From NCBI RefSeq assembly GCF_000762405.1, contig NZ_JRPQ01000141.1, forward strand, positions 1 to 64,000: 64,000 bases of DNA. Reading direction: 5' to 3'. This DNA comes from Hoylesella timonensis S9-PR14. GTDB taxonomy: Bacteria > Bacteroidota > Bacteroidia > Bacteroidales > Bacteroidaceae. The notes beneath the pieces are model-generated. The model had not been told where the DNA came from. It saw only the letters and a list, made by a program, of their open reading frames with translations, and made no database searches. Positions 25,795 to 34,835 of this stretch are shown here, in pieces; the stretch's first letter is position 1; every line of letters begins with the position of its first letter. Position numbers and translations under genes: made by a program.

Positions 25795-26193
25795 GATAAT
25801 AAATGCTGAATTTTCTTTACAAAGTGTCTCTCAAAACTCGCGTGAAAACAACCAACGGCAAAGTTGGTCGCAAATACGCAAGTTTTGAACAACTTTTATA
25901 ACTCACTGTTGTTAAAGGCATTATGCTTACATCGCCTCTTTTCTTTCGTGTTTTTACCACTTTTTGGCGATTGAAGCATTGAGATAAGCCTGCTATTTGC
26001 ATACTTTAATGCTCCTGAAGTATGTGAATAACACCTTTAATACATGTTTTCAAGCCCGTAAAGTCAATGTTTCAGCCTAAAAAGACGATTATTTTGTTCA
26101 AATCAGCGCATTTTTGCATGTCGTTTGCCTATTATTTTTTTCTATTTTGAAGATTTTAGATGACCGTTTTTTGGTAAAATAATAGGACAAAAA
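25795..26193 (-). repeat. Dispersed intergenic repeat, copy 3 (minus strand)
   Basis: An inverted copy of the repeat family. The element's left end (GTCCTATTATTTTACC on the minus strand) lies at 26173-26188. The first hairpin here is CATACTT/AAGTATG (26000-26006 with 26018-26024), a G-C to A-T change on both sides relative to the other copies. The second stem pairs 25831-25843 with 25876-25888 perfectly, allowing one G-U. The terminal part beyond the GCATTTAT block is poorly conserved. Confidence 0.85.
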
Positions 26194-26204
26194 CGAGGAA
26201 TACT

Positions 26205-26604
26205 ATGACCAAAAATGATACGAAACAAGAAGGCGGCTTGGATATATTCACTGGCACAGGGTTTCCCGATTAACTTCCATCTCACATCCAATCAGCTACT
26301 TTGTACCCACTCTTTTTAAGTTTGTTCACCTGATATTACTATGTTGATCCTCTCACCTCATTCCTCGGTAAATCTGCGTGCGTTTTATTATTCCAATGAG
26401 ATCAGAGGCTTACATCCATGAAACAGTTTTCGTATGTTATTAAGAAATCACAACTCATTGATATATAGAAAGATATAAGAAAATGTAAATATGGAAAACT
26501 TCTGAGTGAATAGGAGATTTCATGTGCTTACCAACGCTTTAATTTTTTAATCAAAGAAAACGCTTTGTAAATTCATAAAAAAACATTAATTTTACCGCAT
26601 CTAA
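26205..26604. other. Intergenic DNA between repeat copy 3 and the porin-like gene
   Basis: No recognised gene. It begins with a 22-codon plus-strand frame (26205-26273) of unknown merit. A TTTG-N19-TAATTTTA pair around 26570-26600 could serve as promoter of the downstream gene with a non-consensus final base. Confidence 0.4.
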
Positions 26605-26617
26605 AGTGAATGCGTAT

Positions 26618-27241
26618 ATGAAAAAGTTTTTTATCATAATATTGGGAGTTGTTGCATGCTGCAATACCTGTTTGGCACAATCTACATTTAAGTATAAGTC
26701 AGAACGCAATCCATGGGACACATATATTGGTGCAAAGGGTGGCGTCATGTATTGCAAGTTGACAAATATTAAAAATAGTCCGAAGATTACGGGGTTTGGA
26801 GGTCTTTTTGCAGAATCTTTCCTGACCAAGCACTTCTCTGTTCAACCCGAATTCATGTTTGCACATCAGGGAGCAAACAGCGCAAAACCGTTCAAGAAAG
26901 ATGCCCCAACGGAAAAATTTAATTACCAATTTAATTTCATCTACATTGACTTTCTGCTAAAACAGTACATCGGTAATCATTTTAGCATATATTCTGGCTT
27001 TCATACGGGGAAAGCAATATCCATGAAATGTAATGGGAAAACTATCAAGTCGGAACTCAATACCAACGATTTTGCTATTCCTGTTGGCGCATCAGTGACG
27101 TGGAAAAACTTGAGTTTAGATGCTCGTTACAACATTCCTATCAAGAAAATAGCCGAGACCACCAAAGCGAAAGAACTTTTAGGACCTGCAAAAAACAACT
27201 CCATCATGGTGAGTTTAGGCTACCAATTCAAAATTTTCTAA
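26618..27241 (+). CDS. Outer-membrane beta-barrel (porin-like) protein
   Basis: A 207-residue exported protein counted from the ATG at 26618; a GTG four codons earlier is less likely because it would place extra residues before a good signal peptide (MKKFFIIILGVVACCNTCLAQ). The remainder has the short amphipathic strand pattern of the OmpA/PorT-like small barrel family of Bacteroidota, such as AKGGVMYCKLTN near the start and NNSIMVSLGYQFKIF ending in a terminal Phe. Ligand unknown. It is a single gene, convergent with the TRIC gene and separated by a hairpin. Confidence 0.75.
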   Translation: MKKFFIIILGVVACCNTCLAQSTFKYKSERNPWDTYIGAKGGVMYCKLTNIKNSPKITGFGGLFAESFLTKHFSVQPEFMFAHQGANSAKPFKKDAPTEKFNYQFNFIYIDFLLKQYIGNHFSIYSGFHTGKAISMKCNGKTIKSELNTNDFAIPVGASVTWKNLSLDARYNIPIKKIAETTKAKELLGPAKNNSIMVSLGYQFKIF

Positions 27242-27264
27242 AGATTGTCTTGGCTAAAACAGGA

Positions 27265-27309
27265 AAAATAGCATTCAGATTCTTGTTCTGCGAATCATCC
27301 TGCTATTTT
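27265..27309. terminator. Terminator-like cruciform between convergent genes
   Basis: AAAATAGCA (27265-27273) pairs with TGCTATTTT (27301-27309) and encloses GATTC/GAATC (27278-27282 with 27292-27296). It lies between the convergent porin-like and TRIC genes and could serve both. Confidence 0.55.
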
Positions 27310-27317
27310 CTAAAGTT

Positions 27318-27971
27318 CTATTCATCTTCTGTTGGCAGTTGTGGGAGCGAGATATGAAATCTAACTGCAAGATAGCGAATGACACAAACAACCGAGAATA
27401 CAGTAACGACAGTGACACTCACATCTATGCCCAAAGAATACATCACCCAATAAGTCACACCGCCAACGATACTCGCCAAGGCATAAATTTCTTTGTGGAA
27501 AATCACGGGAATGTTATTCAACAACACATCTCGAATAACACCACCGGCACAACCTGTCATACACCCCATGATGATAGCTATCCAAAAAGGGAAACCACAA
27601 GCTAACGTTTTTTGCATTCCTGCAATGGTAAACAACGCCAATCCAAGGGTATCGAAAGCAAACCATGTATTATCCAATCGCTTCAAAGACTTGGAAAATA
27701 CAATCACAAATACTTGGGCGAATATCGTACATATCATATAAATAGAGGAAGTCATCCAAAAAGGAGTAACTCCCAACATGACATCACGAATCGTACCACC
27801 ACCAATCGCTACGGCAATGCCACACACAAAGCCTCCAAACCAGTCGAACTTCTTGGCGGCAGCGTGACGAATACCAGAAATAGCAAATGCAAAAGTTCCC
27901 AAAAACTCTATTACTTGCTGAAGTGAATGAATAAATTCAGGACGTCTGAAAAATAATTCAGGAGAATACAT
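27318..27971 (-). CDS. TRIC-type (UPF0126) cation channel protein
   Basis: A 217-residue inner-membrane protein with about seven hydrophobic segments made of two similar halves. Each half carries the family motif, GGGTIRDVMLG (around residues 57-67) and GGVIRDVLL (around 143-151). Prokaryotic TRIC members form trimeric monovalent cation channels. Third gene of the minus-strand run rarA-dehydrogenase-TRIC, 60 bp after its neighbour. The family is clear; the physiological role here is not. Confidence 0.88.
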   Translation of the reverse strand: MYSPELFFRRPEFIHSLQQVIEFLGTFAFAISGIRHAAAKKFDWFGGFVCGIAVAIGGGTIRDVMLGVTPFWMTSSIYMICTIFAQVFVIVFSKSLKRLDNTWFAFDTLGLALFTIAGMQKTLACGFPFWIAIIMGCMTGCAGGVIRDVLLNNIPVIFHKEIYALASIVGGVTYWVMYSLGIDVSVTVVTVFSVVCVIRYLAVRFHISLPQLPTEDE

Positions 27972-28031
27972 ATTATCAAAAGAGGTATAATATTCTTGAA
28001 ATCTTGCAATTATAAAAGACTAAAAATGAAG

Positions 28032-29018
28032 TTATTTGTTCACCACATTGATCGGTTCTCCCTGCACGAAAGCCCTCACATTGTTAATGGCAATGTTGAC
28101 CAATCGCTTTCTTGCCTCCTGTGTCGCCCAAGCTATATGGGGCGTGATAAACGCATTGGGCTGCTGAAGTAGAGGATTATCAGCTGCTGGAGGTTCTTGA
28201 CACATCACGTCAGCACCATAGGCAGCTAACTTCCCTGATTGAAGTGCCGCAGCAACATCCGCCTCATTCACCAAAGGTCCACGACCTGTGTTGATTAAGA
28301 TGGCTCCCTTTTTCATCTTTTTCAAACTCTCTGCATTGATTAACTCACGAGTTTCTGGCGTCAACGGACAATGAAGAGTTAGGATGTCACTCACTGAAAG
28401 CAGCCCATCCAACGTTGTTTTCTGGATTCCTTCGGGTAAATCGACCGCATTCTTACTGGTGAAAGCATAAACTTCCATGCCAAATTCCCGCGCAATGTGT
28501 GCGACTTTGGTGCCAATATGTCCCAAACCAACGATTCCCAATGTCTTCCCTGCGACTTCTATCAAAGGAGTATCCCAGTAACAAAAATCAGGATTTTGGG
28601 TCCACCTACCCTCTCGAGTCTGCTGTGCATAATGTTCCACACGATTTGAAATCGCAAAAATGCTTGCAAACACCATCTGCGCAACACTGTAAGTGCTATA
28701 AGAGGGTATGTTGCTCACCACAACATTTTGTTTGCGTGCTGCTTCAATGTCAATATGATTAAAGCCCGTTGCTAACACACCGATATATTTTAATTGTGGT
28801 AGCTGTTGGAGTTCGTTCGCTGTTATTTTTGTTTTGTTCACCAACAAAATGTCAGCATCTATGGAACGCTCTACGACTTGCTCTTGTGAAGTACGATCAT
28901 ATACCTTCAATTGTCCAAACTCATTAAGCTCCTCCCAAGATAAATCCCCAGGATTAGCGCAATGACCATCTAAAATTACAATGTTATATTTTCTCTGTTG
29001 TTGTTTTGAATCCATCAT
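28032..29018 (-). CDS. D-2-hydroxyacid dehydrogenase
   Basis: A 328-residue NAD-dependent dehydrogenase of the D-isomer 2-hydroxyacid family, most like hydroxypyruvate/glycerate dehydrogenases. Visible elements are the NAD motif TLGIVGLGHIGTKVA (around 164-178), the catalytic Arg in NTGRGPLVNEADV, the acidic residue in MCQEPPA and the catalytic His in FITPHIAWAT. The substrate cannot be fixed from the sequence; glycerate/hydroxypyruvate is the leading guess. It starts 14 bp after rarA and is probably co-transcribed with it. Confidence 0.87.
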   Translation of the reverse strand: MMDSKQQQRKYNIVILDGHCANPGDLSWEELNEFGQLKVYDRTSQEQVVERSIDADILLVNKTKITANELQQLPQLKYIGVLATGFNHIDIEAARKQNVVVSNIPSYSTYSVAQMVFASIFAISNRVEHYAQQTREGRWTQNPDFCYWDTPLIEVAGKTLGIVGLGHIGTKVAHIAREFGMEVYAFTSKNAVDLPEGIQKTTLDGLLSVSDILTLHCPLTPETRELINAESLKKMKKGAILINTGRGPLVNEADVAAALQSGKLAAYGADVMCQEPPAADNPLLQQPNAFITPHIAWATQEARKRLVNIAINNVRAFVQGEPINVVNK

Positions 29019-29032
29019 TTACTATGTTTTAA

Positions 29033-30328
29033 TCATTTGTTTTCTGATGTGGATGCGTCTTTATATCTGTCGCCCCAGCATTGAAGCATCCATTGATATA
29101 ATTTCTCTTCGGCAGGACTGTGTTGCCCATGCCATATTCTATGATGCTGCAAAGCATCTGGTAAATACTGTTGTTGAACGAAATGTCCGGGATAATCATG
29201 GCTATACAGATAGCCATCATGATAGCCCAAATCCTTCATTAGTTGTGTGGGAGCATTCCTCAATGGCAATGGAACAGGCAAATTCCCCGTTTCCCGAACG
29301 ATTGACAAAGCCTTATCAATGCCCAAATAGGCTGAATTACTTTTAGGACTGGTAGCTAAATACACCACTGCTTCAGCTAAAGGAATCCGACCTTCAGGCC
29401 ACCCAATTTTCATCACTGCATCGAAAGCCGCATTTGCCAACAGCAAGGCATTGGGATTAGCCAATCCTATGTCTTCTGCAGCACTAATCACTAATCGGCG
29501 TGCAATAAACTGAGGGTCCTCTCCTCCCTCTATCATTCGAGCCATCCAATACAGCGCTGCATCGGGATCACTACCACGAATGCTTTTGATAAAGGCAGAA
29601 ATAATATCATAATGCATTTCACCTCCCTTATCATAAGCCAAGGGATTCTGCTGCAGCTGATGCTCCACAATTTGATCGGTCACCACCACTTTTTCGGTTT
29701 CGGCAGCACTAACGACTAATTCTAAAATGTTAAGTAGCTTCCGAGCATCACCCCCACTATAGCGAAGTAATGCACCTGTCTCTTGAAGTTCTATGCTTCG
29801 GTTCTTCAATATGACATCCTCATTCACTGCGCGATGCAATAGTTTCAAGAGATCTTCTTTGCCTAAAGGTTTGAGTAGATACAGTTGACAACGTGAAAGC
29901 AAAGGTCGAATCACTTCAAAAGACGGATTTTCAGTCGTTGCCCCTATCAGCGTAACGATTCCTCTCTCCACAGCACCCAACAAAGAGTCTTGCTGCGACT
30001 TGCTAAATCGATGAATCTCATCAATAAACAAGATAGGTGAAGCGGTTTGAAAGAAATGATTACCCTTTGCTCGTTCAATGACCTGTCGCACGTCCTTCAC
30101 ACCACTGGTCACTGCACTAAGGGTATAAAAAGGGGTTTCTAACTTGTTTGCGACAATCTGTGCAAGTGTGGTTTTACCAACACCAGGTGGTCCCCACAGA
30201 ATAAAAGAAGAGACGTGACCAGATTCTATCATCTTGCGTAGAACGGCATCCTTCCCCACCAAGTGTTGTTGCCCAACATATTCATCAAGCGTACGGGGCC
30301 GCATTCGTTCTGCTAAGGGTTCACTCAT
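29033..30328 (-). CDS. rarA: Replication-associated recombination protein A (AAA+ ATPase)
   Basis: A 431-residue ATPase of the RarA/MgsA/WRNIP1 family that acts at stalled replication forks. Walker A is GPPGVGKT (46-53), Walker B is FIDEIHRF (about 99-106), and sensor residues follow in TLIGATTENPSFE. The C-terminal tetramerisation part contains DPDAALYWMARMIEGGEDP and VYLATSPKSN, both conserved. First gene of a minus-strand operon, with a -7 box TATCTTTG (30414-30421 on the minus strand) about 85 bp upstream. Confidence 0.95.
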   Translation of the reverse strand: MSEPLAERMRPRTLDEYVGQQHLVGKDAVLRKMIESGHVSSFILWGPPGVGKTTLAQIVANKLETPFYTLSAVTSGVKDVRQVIERAKGNHFFQTASPILFIDEIHRFSKSQQDSLLGAVERGIVTLIGATTENPSFEVIRPLLSRCQLYLLKPLGKEDLLKLLHRAVNEDVILKNRSIELQETGALLRYSGGDARKLLNILELVVSAAETEKVVVTDQIVEHQLQQNPLAYDKGGEMHYDIISAFIKSIRGSDPDAALYWMARMIEGGEDPQFIARRLVISAAEDIGLANPNALLLANAAFDAVMKIGWPEGRIPLAEAVVYLATSPKSNSAYLGIDKALSIVRETGNLPVPLPLRNAPTQLMKDLGYHDGYLYSHDYPGHFVQQQYLPDALQHHRIWHGQHSPAEEKLYQWMLQCWGDRYKDASTSENK

Positions 30329-30413
30329 ATCGTCTTTCCTTCTTCATTAGTCCTCTTAAAAGGGTCTTTATCAATGGCTGTCTTTGGCTACTAAAAGCAC
30401 ATCTCCATTATCG

Positions 30414-30421
30414 CAAAGATA
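30414..30421 (-). promoter_or_regulatory. -7 promoter box for rarA
   Basis: On the minus strand this reads TATCTTTG, a match to TAnnTTTG. A TTTG at the -33 position is not evident. Confidence 0.45.
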
Positions 30422-30490
30422 CGAAAACTTTCATGAACGAAAAGCATAAACTATGTTTTTTTGGCTTCATTCAAAAAATCGTAGGAAAAG

Positions 30491-30522
30491 TTTGTCAAAT
30501 ATAAATTAAGTATATATTTTTG
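30491..30522 (+). promoter_or_regulatory. Promoter of the acidic-tailed protein gene
   Basis: TTTG (30491-30494) and TATTTTTG (30515-30522) are 20 bp apart. The leader of about 150 nt contains a possible GGATT/AATCC pairing (around 30541-30580), but no known riboregulator is recognised. Confidence 0.7.
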
Positions 30523-30682
30523 CAGCGTGAGAAATGAGGAGGATTGGTAGCGCAATAGGATGAGTAAAATAGCGTAATCCAAAAAGCTATCACCACCTTC
30601 TAACCAATAGATTGATTAGTAATCAATAGCTTTCGTATTTTAGAACATTGTAAATAACAATTGAACGACGACTTTAAGATTT

Positions 30683-31489
30683 ATGAAACAAAAAGATGCA
30701 TTATCACTTAAGACACTGACCAAGAGTAGTGTATGGGATATTCAAGAAAATGATGTTTTCAGATTGTGGGAGGCAGCAGAAAAGGATGCGGACCTCAAGG
30801 ATAACATGCGTCATTACTTAGATGTGATTCGAAGTGCATTTGAAATCGAAGAGGTAAAGATTGATAAGCCCGTAATCATCAAAAAATATGAAGAGAGAGG
30901 CTTTAAGGTTAAGGCTCTTCGCATTGATGGAGCTAATAAGCAAAAATACGCTATCAAGAAGAAAGCTATTTTGCGCGTAACAGATTTGAGTTACGAAAAC
31001 ATTAGACATATCACAGCCAGCAAACTTTTAGAGGTACTCGACCGTAACTTTGGCGGTGGATGGGACTCGTTATCGCAAAGCATTAAGGATATTATTGAAA
31101 GCGGATTCGACATCAGTACAACCACATTGCCACAGAATAGACTGCATAACGCAGGAGGAATGTATGAGAAAAAAGTAAATGACGGCTTTGAAGTCTTAGA
31201 GATTGCAAAGGGAGCATGGGTAGAAGCGATCTTTGCTAAAGCGAAACCAGAGATGGAAAAGAAATCTTCAAAATTATCTTCTGCAAAATCTGATTCGGAC
31301 GATGAATTCGACTTCAATGAAAAGAGAGCATTGGACGAAGGAAAAGACATAGAGGACAACGAGGAAGATGATGACGACACGTTCGACGAAGACAAGCTTA
31401 CCGAAGAAAGCTATCGCACCACATTTGATTCAGAACCAGAAGACTTAGACTTAGAAGCTGAAGATGTAGCAGACGATGAAGAATTCTAA
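30683..31489 (+). CDS. Conserved hypothetical protein with long acidic C-terminal tail
   Basis: A 268-residue protein I do not recognise. Residues of about 1-190 form a mixed alpha/beta, basic-leaning globular part with a stretch VIIKKYEERGFKVKALRIDGANKQKYAIKKKAILRV (part of residues 64-99) and the helix KLLEVLDRNFGGGWDSLSQSIKDIIE. Residues of about 205-268 are strongly acidic (runs such as EDNEEDDDDTFDEDK). There is no signal peptide or membrane segment, so it is probably cytosolic. A globular domain plus acidic tail is the layout of the Firmicutes RNA-polymerase delta subunit and of nucleic-acid mimics, but no homology is claimed. Single gene with a strong promoter and terminator. Confidence 0.7.
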   Translation: MKQKDALSLKTLTKSSVWDIQENDVFRLWEAAEKDADLKDNMRHYLDVIRSAFEIEEVKIDKPVIIKKYEERGFKVKALRIDGANKQKYAIKKKAILRVTDLSYENIRHITASKLLEVLDRNFGGGWDSLSQSIKDIIESGFDISTTTLPQNRLHNAGGMYEKKVNDGFEVLEIAKGAWVEAIFAKAKPEMEKKSSKLSSAKSDSDDEFDFNEKRALDEGKDIEDNEEDDDDTFDEDKLTEESYRTTFDSEPEDLDLEAEDVADDEEF

Positions 31490-31524
31490 ATCTTAACTTT
31501 TTATACACACAACAAATTATTATG

Positions 31525-31560
31525 AGAAGGTGTATCGATAGATACATCTTCTTTTTTTTT
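31525..31560 (+). terminator. Intrinsic terminator
   Basis: AGAAGGTGTATC (31525-31536) pairs with GATACATCTTCT (31541-31552; one G-U), followed by a long T-run. Confidence 0.88.
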
Positions 31561-31651
31561 ACTTGATTCTAAGGGAGTGACATCAATAAATAGCAAGGTT
31601 AAACCGTAATTTTCATTCAAGACAAATGGCAGAAGAATATCTAACGCAAAA

Positions 31652-31678
31652 AACTCTTACCTTTTCGGGGTAAGAGTT
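31652..31678 (-). terminator. Intrinsic terminator of typA
   Basis: AACTCTTACC (31652-31661) pairs perfectly with GGTAAGAGTT (31669-31678). On the minus strand a TTTTTTG tract follows, 25 bp after the typA stop. Confidence 0.85.
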
Positions 31679-31704
31679 CCTATAAGTTGAGCGTTGAATG
31701 TTCC

Positions 31705-33507
31705 CTAATCTTTGTTGAGTCGTTTGCGCTCAGTATGGTCGAGTGTAGTTTTTCGCATACGCATACTCTTGGGTGTTACCTCCAAAAGTTCGTCAGCCTT
31801 GATATATTCAAGACATTCTTCCAAGCTCATCTCCACCTTAGGTATCACACGAGCCTTGTCATCAGAACCGCTGGCACGCACGTTGGTAAGCTGTTTGGCT
31901 TTGGTTACATTGATCACCAAGTCGTTATCATGTACATGTTCGCCTACTACTTGACCCGCATATACCTCTTCTCCTGGGTCGATAAAGAACTTACCACGGT
32001 CTTGAAGCTTATCAATAGAATAAGCGTATGCCGTACCTGTCTCCATAGCAATCATACTTCCATTGACACGACGTGTAATCTCGCCCTTGAAAGGTTGATA
32101 CTCCTTAAAGCGATGTGCCATAATAGCTTCGCCTTGTGAGGCTGTCAACACATTGGTGCGAAGTCCCATGATGCCTCTTGAGGGTATGTCAAATTCTAAA
32201 TTTGTACGTCCTCCTTGGCTTTCCATCGATGTCATTTCTCCCTTTCGACGCGTCACCATGTCAATCATTTTACTGGAGAATTCTTCCGGAACATTAATGG
32301 TTAACTCTTCAATAGGTTCGTAACACTTCCCTTCTATCTCCTTGTAAATAACCTGTGGTTGCCCCACTTGCAGTTCATACCCCTCGCGTCGCATGGTTTC
32401 TACCAGCACACTAAGGTGCAAAACGCCACGTCCGCTCACAATCCACTTATCGGTTGCATCCTCGAAGGGACGTACCCGAAGTGCCAAGTTCTTTTCCAAT
32501 TCCTTGTTTAGGCGGTCGTTGATGTGGCGCGAAGTAACGTATTTTCCTTCCTTCCCAAAGAATGGCGAATCGTTAATAGTGAACAACATGCTCATCGTTG
32601 GTTCATCAATAGCGATGGGAGGTAATGGTTCTGGATTTTCAAAGTCGCAAATCGTGTCGCCAATTTCGAATTTCTCAAGACCTATAACTGCACAAATATC
32701 ACCGCTGTCCACATGGTCGGTCTTCACGTGAGACATACCCTCAAAGGTGTGAAGTTCTTTAATTTTTGTGCGTTCTTGCGTCCCGTCACGGTGACAAATG
32801 GTAACGTTCATCCCGCCAGTGAGTACACCTCTGTGCACTCTACCTACAGCAATACGCCCTGTATAATTGGAATAATCTAAGCTGGTAATCAGCATTTGCG
32901 GTGTTCCCTCAAGCTGCTTCGGTGCTGGAATAACTTCTACAATCTTATCTAACAGATATTCGATGTTGTCTGTGGGCTGTTTCCAATCTTCAGACATCCA
33001 TCCGTTTTTGGCAGAACCGTAAACAACTGGGAAATCTAATTGATCTTCTGTCGCATTCAAAGAGAACATCAAATCGAATACCATCTCATATACTTCATCG
33101 GGACGACAATTCGGTTTGTCCACCTTGTTTACTACCACGATGGGTTTTAGACCAATCTCCAATGCCTTTTGCAGCACAAACCGAGTCTGTGGCATCGGTC
33201 CTTCGAAAGCATCCACCAACAGAATACAGCCGTCTGCCATATTGAGTACACGTTCCACTTCACCACCAAAATCAGAGTGACCGGGAGTATCTATAATATT
33301 AATTTTTACACCTTTCCAGTTGATAGAAACGTTCTTGGAGAGAATCGTGATACCTCGTTCACGTTCCAAATCGTTTGAGTCTAATACCTGTCCACTGTTA
33401 TCCTGTCCATCACGGAACAATTTTCCTGCTAACATCATCTTATCTACCAACGTTGTTTTACCGTGGTCGACATGAGCAATGATTGCAATATTTCTAATGT
33501 CTTGCAT
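31705..33507 (-). CDS. typA: Ribosome-associated GTPase TypA/BipA
   Basis: A 600-residue translational GTPase that binds the 70S ribosome and supports 50S assembly and stress growth. G1 is AHVDHGKTT (11-19), the switch region includes RERGITILSKNVS, G3 is DTPGHSDFGGE and G4 is NKVDKP. The C-terminal part has the TypA-specific features (SRGIMGLRTNVLTASQGEAIMAHRF and the basic end RMRKTTLDHTERKRLNKD). Length is standard. A minus-strand -7 box TACCTTTG lies at 33536-33543. It stands alone between a terminator and a repeat-containing gap. Confidence 0.96.
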   Translation of the reverse strand: MQDIRNIAIIAHVDHGKTTLVDKMMLAGKLFRDGQDNSGQVLDSNDLERERGITILSKNVSINWKGVKINIIDTPGHSDFGGEVERVLNMADGCILLVDAFEGPMPQTRFVLQKALEIGLKPIVVVNKVDKPNCRPDEVYEMVFDLMFSLNATEDQLDFPVVYGSAKNGWMSEDWKQPTDNIEYLLDKIVEVIPAPKQLEGTPQMLITSLDYSNYTGRIAVGRVHRGVLTGGMNVTICHRDGTQERTKIKELHTFEGMSHVKTDHVDSGDICAVIGLEKFEIGDTICDFENPEPLPPIAIDEPTMSMLFTINDSPFFGKEGKYVTSRHINDRLNKELEKNLALRVRPFEDATDKWIVSGRGVLHLSVLVETMRREGYELQVGQPQVIYKEIEGKCYEPIEELTINVPEEFSSKMIDMVTRRKGEMTSMESQGGRTNLEFDIPSRGIMGLRTNVLTASQGEAIMAHRFKEYQPFKGEITRRVNGSMIAMETGTAYAYSIDKLQDRGKFFIDPGEEVYAGQVVGEHVHDNDLVINVTKAKQLTNVRASGSDDKARVIPKVEMSLEECLEYIKADELLEVTPKSMRMRKTTLDHTERKRLNKD

Positions 33508-33535
33508 GTTTTAATCCTTAAAACGTTATTCCGTG

Positions 33536-33543
33536 CAAAGGTA
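33536..33543 (-). promoter_or_regulatory. -7 promoter box for typA
   Basis: On the minus strand this reads TACCTTTG, 28 bp upstream of the start codon. No clear -33 TTTG was seen. From 33544 to 33863 I see no gene; a 75-codon plus-strand frame there runs into the repeat and looks fortuitous. Confidence 0.5.
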
Positions 33544-33863
33544 ATGCTTTTAATTCATAATTCTTATTTCATCATTCATATTTATAACTGCTGCAACATA
33601 TTTTTTCTATTTTTTTAATGTTCAGAAAGTGCCATACAGGAATTGCATGAGGACACGGTTCTTACAATTAAGAAAGGTGATTAGAAATGAAAAAGAACCT
33701 TGGCTCTTTTGTTTCAACAAAAAAATGTAAAGCTGAAATCGATTCACATGGGTTGCAATCATTGCTTACCTCATTTGCTTTGTTTGTGGTAACAACAATG
33801 ACCTTTCAAAGAAAGAACTACATCGCTTATCACATGACCATCAGCGGCAAAGACATCTGTTGC

Positions 33864-34341
33864 TTTTGTCCTATTATTTTACCAAAAATCGACCATCTAA
33901 AATCTTCAAAATAGAAAAATTTAATAGGCAAACGCTCTACAAAAATGGGCTGATTTTACCAAAAAAGATGTCTTTTCAAGTTAGAACATTCATTTAACGG
34001 TCTTGGAAACATACAATAGAGGTGTTATTCACATGCTTCAACAGCATTAAAGCATGCAAATTGTTAGCTTAACTCAATGGGTTAGCAACCAAGAAAGGGT
34101 AAAAAAGGGAATAAAAAGATGCGTGATAAGCACAACACATTAAATAACAACAAATTACAAACCTCGCTCGTTTTTAGCGTATTTGCGACCAACTTTGCTG
34201 TTGATGATTTATACGCGAGTTTTGAGAGGCACTTTGTAAAGATAATTCAGCATTAATTTTTAGTCCGTGTAGCGTGCCAGCAATTTTACAGCTGCTGTAT
34301 TGTTGTTGCTTTTAGTCGTAAATTATCATTCCATGAAAGAG
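33864..34341 (+). repeat. Dispersed intergenic repeat, copy 4
   Basis: A full-length member beginning TTTTGTCCTATTATTTTACC. The first hairpin CATGCTT/AAGCATG is at 34032-34038 with 34050-34056. The second hairpin is weakened (ACCAAC opposite GTTGAT). The right end has the diverged block ATCATTCCATGAAAGAG ending at 34341. It lies between typA and rpsO, about 90 bp before the rpsO promoter. Confidence 0.85.
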
Positions 34342-34406
34342 GCGTAGAATAAGAGTAATTAAATGTTAAAAAGCGACTGCTTTCGGAGAAAATATGAATG
34401 ACAAAA

Positions 34407-34437
34407 GTTGGAGTATGAATAAAAAGTATTACCTTTG
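34407..34437 (+). promoter_or_regulatory. Promoter of rpsO
   Basis: GTTG (34407-34410) and TACCTTTG (34430-34437) are 19 bp apart, a good Bacteroidota promoter. The leader to the start codon at 34481 is about 35 nt. Confidence 0.75.
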
Positions 34438-34480
34438 CACCGCATTATTGCATTATCATTAATTTTTAACAACAAGTTCT

Positions 34481-34750
34481 ATGTATTTAGACAAAGCAAA
34501 AAAAGAAGAGATCTTTGGCAAATACGGAAAGTCTAACTCTGATACTGGTTCACCAGAGAGCCAGATAGCATTGTTCTCATACCGTATTTCCCACTTGACG
34601 GAACACCTTAAGAAGAACCGTAAAGATCATAACACTGCACGTTCATTGACGATGTTGGTAGGTAAGCGTCGCGCTTTGCTCGATTATCTCTATGATAATG
34701 ACATTGAGCGTTACCGTTCTATCATCAAAGCTCTTGGCTTACGTCGATAA
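34481..34750 (+). CDS. rpsO: 30S ribosomal protein S15
   Basis: An 89-residue primary 16S rRNA-binding protein, exactly the family length. Conserved parts are the N-terminal [37 protein letters not shown] and [18 protein letters not shown]. It has its own promoter and a strong terminator. The usual bacterial partner pnp is not adjacent. Confidence 0.98.
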   Translation: MYLDKAKKEEIFGKYGKSNSDTGSPESQIALFSYRISHLTEHLKKNRKDHNTARSLTMLVGKRRALLDYLYDNDIERYRSIIKALGLRR

Positions 34751-34781
34751 TTATCAAGTGCATTTAAGCTTAAGGAAAATT

Positions 34782-34822
34782 AAAAACTCCTCTGTAACAA
34801 TGGATTACAGAGGAGTTTTTTT
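34782..34822. terminator. Bidirectional intrinsic terminator (rpsO / folK operon)
   Basis: A stem of about 16 bp, core AACTCCTCTGTAA with TTACAGAGGAGTT, is flanked by A residues on the left and T residues on the right. It therefore works for rpsO on the plus strand and for the folK run on the minus strand. Confidence 0.92.
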
Positions 34823-34835
34823 ATGTATCAAACAT

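Noticed and set aside
25795-26193. Repeat copies as decayed insertion sequences
   Set aside because: No transposase-like frame, no clear terminal inverted repeats and no target duplication could be seen, so only the neutral term repeat is used.
33687-33914. 75-codon frame upstream of rpsO
   Set aside because: Its second half is the start of repeat copy 4, it has no homology-like features, and no promoter precedes it.
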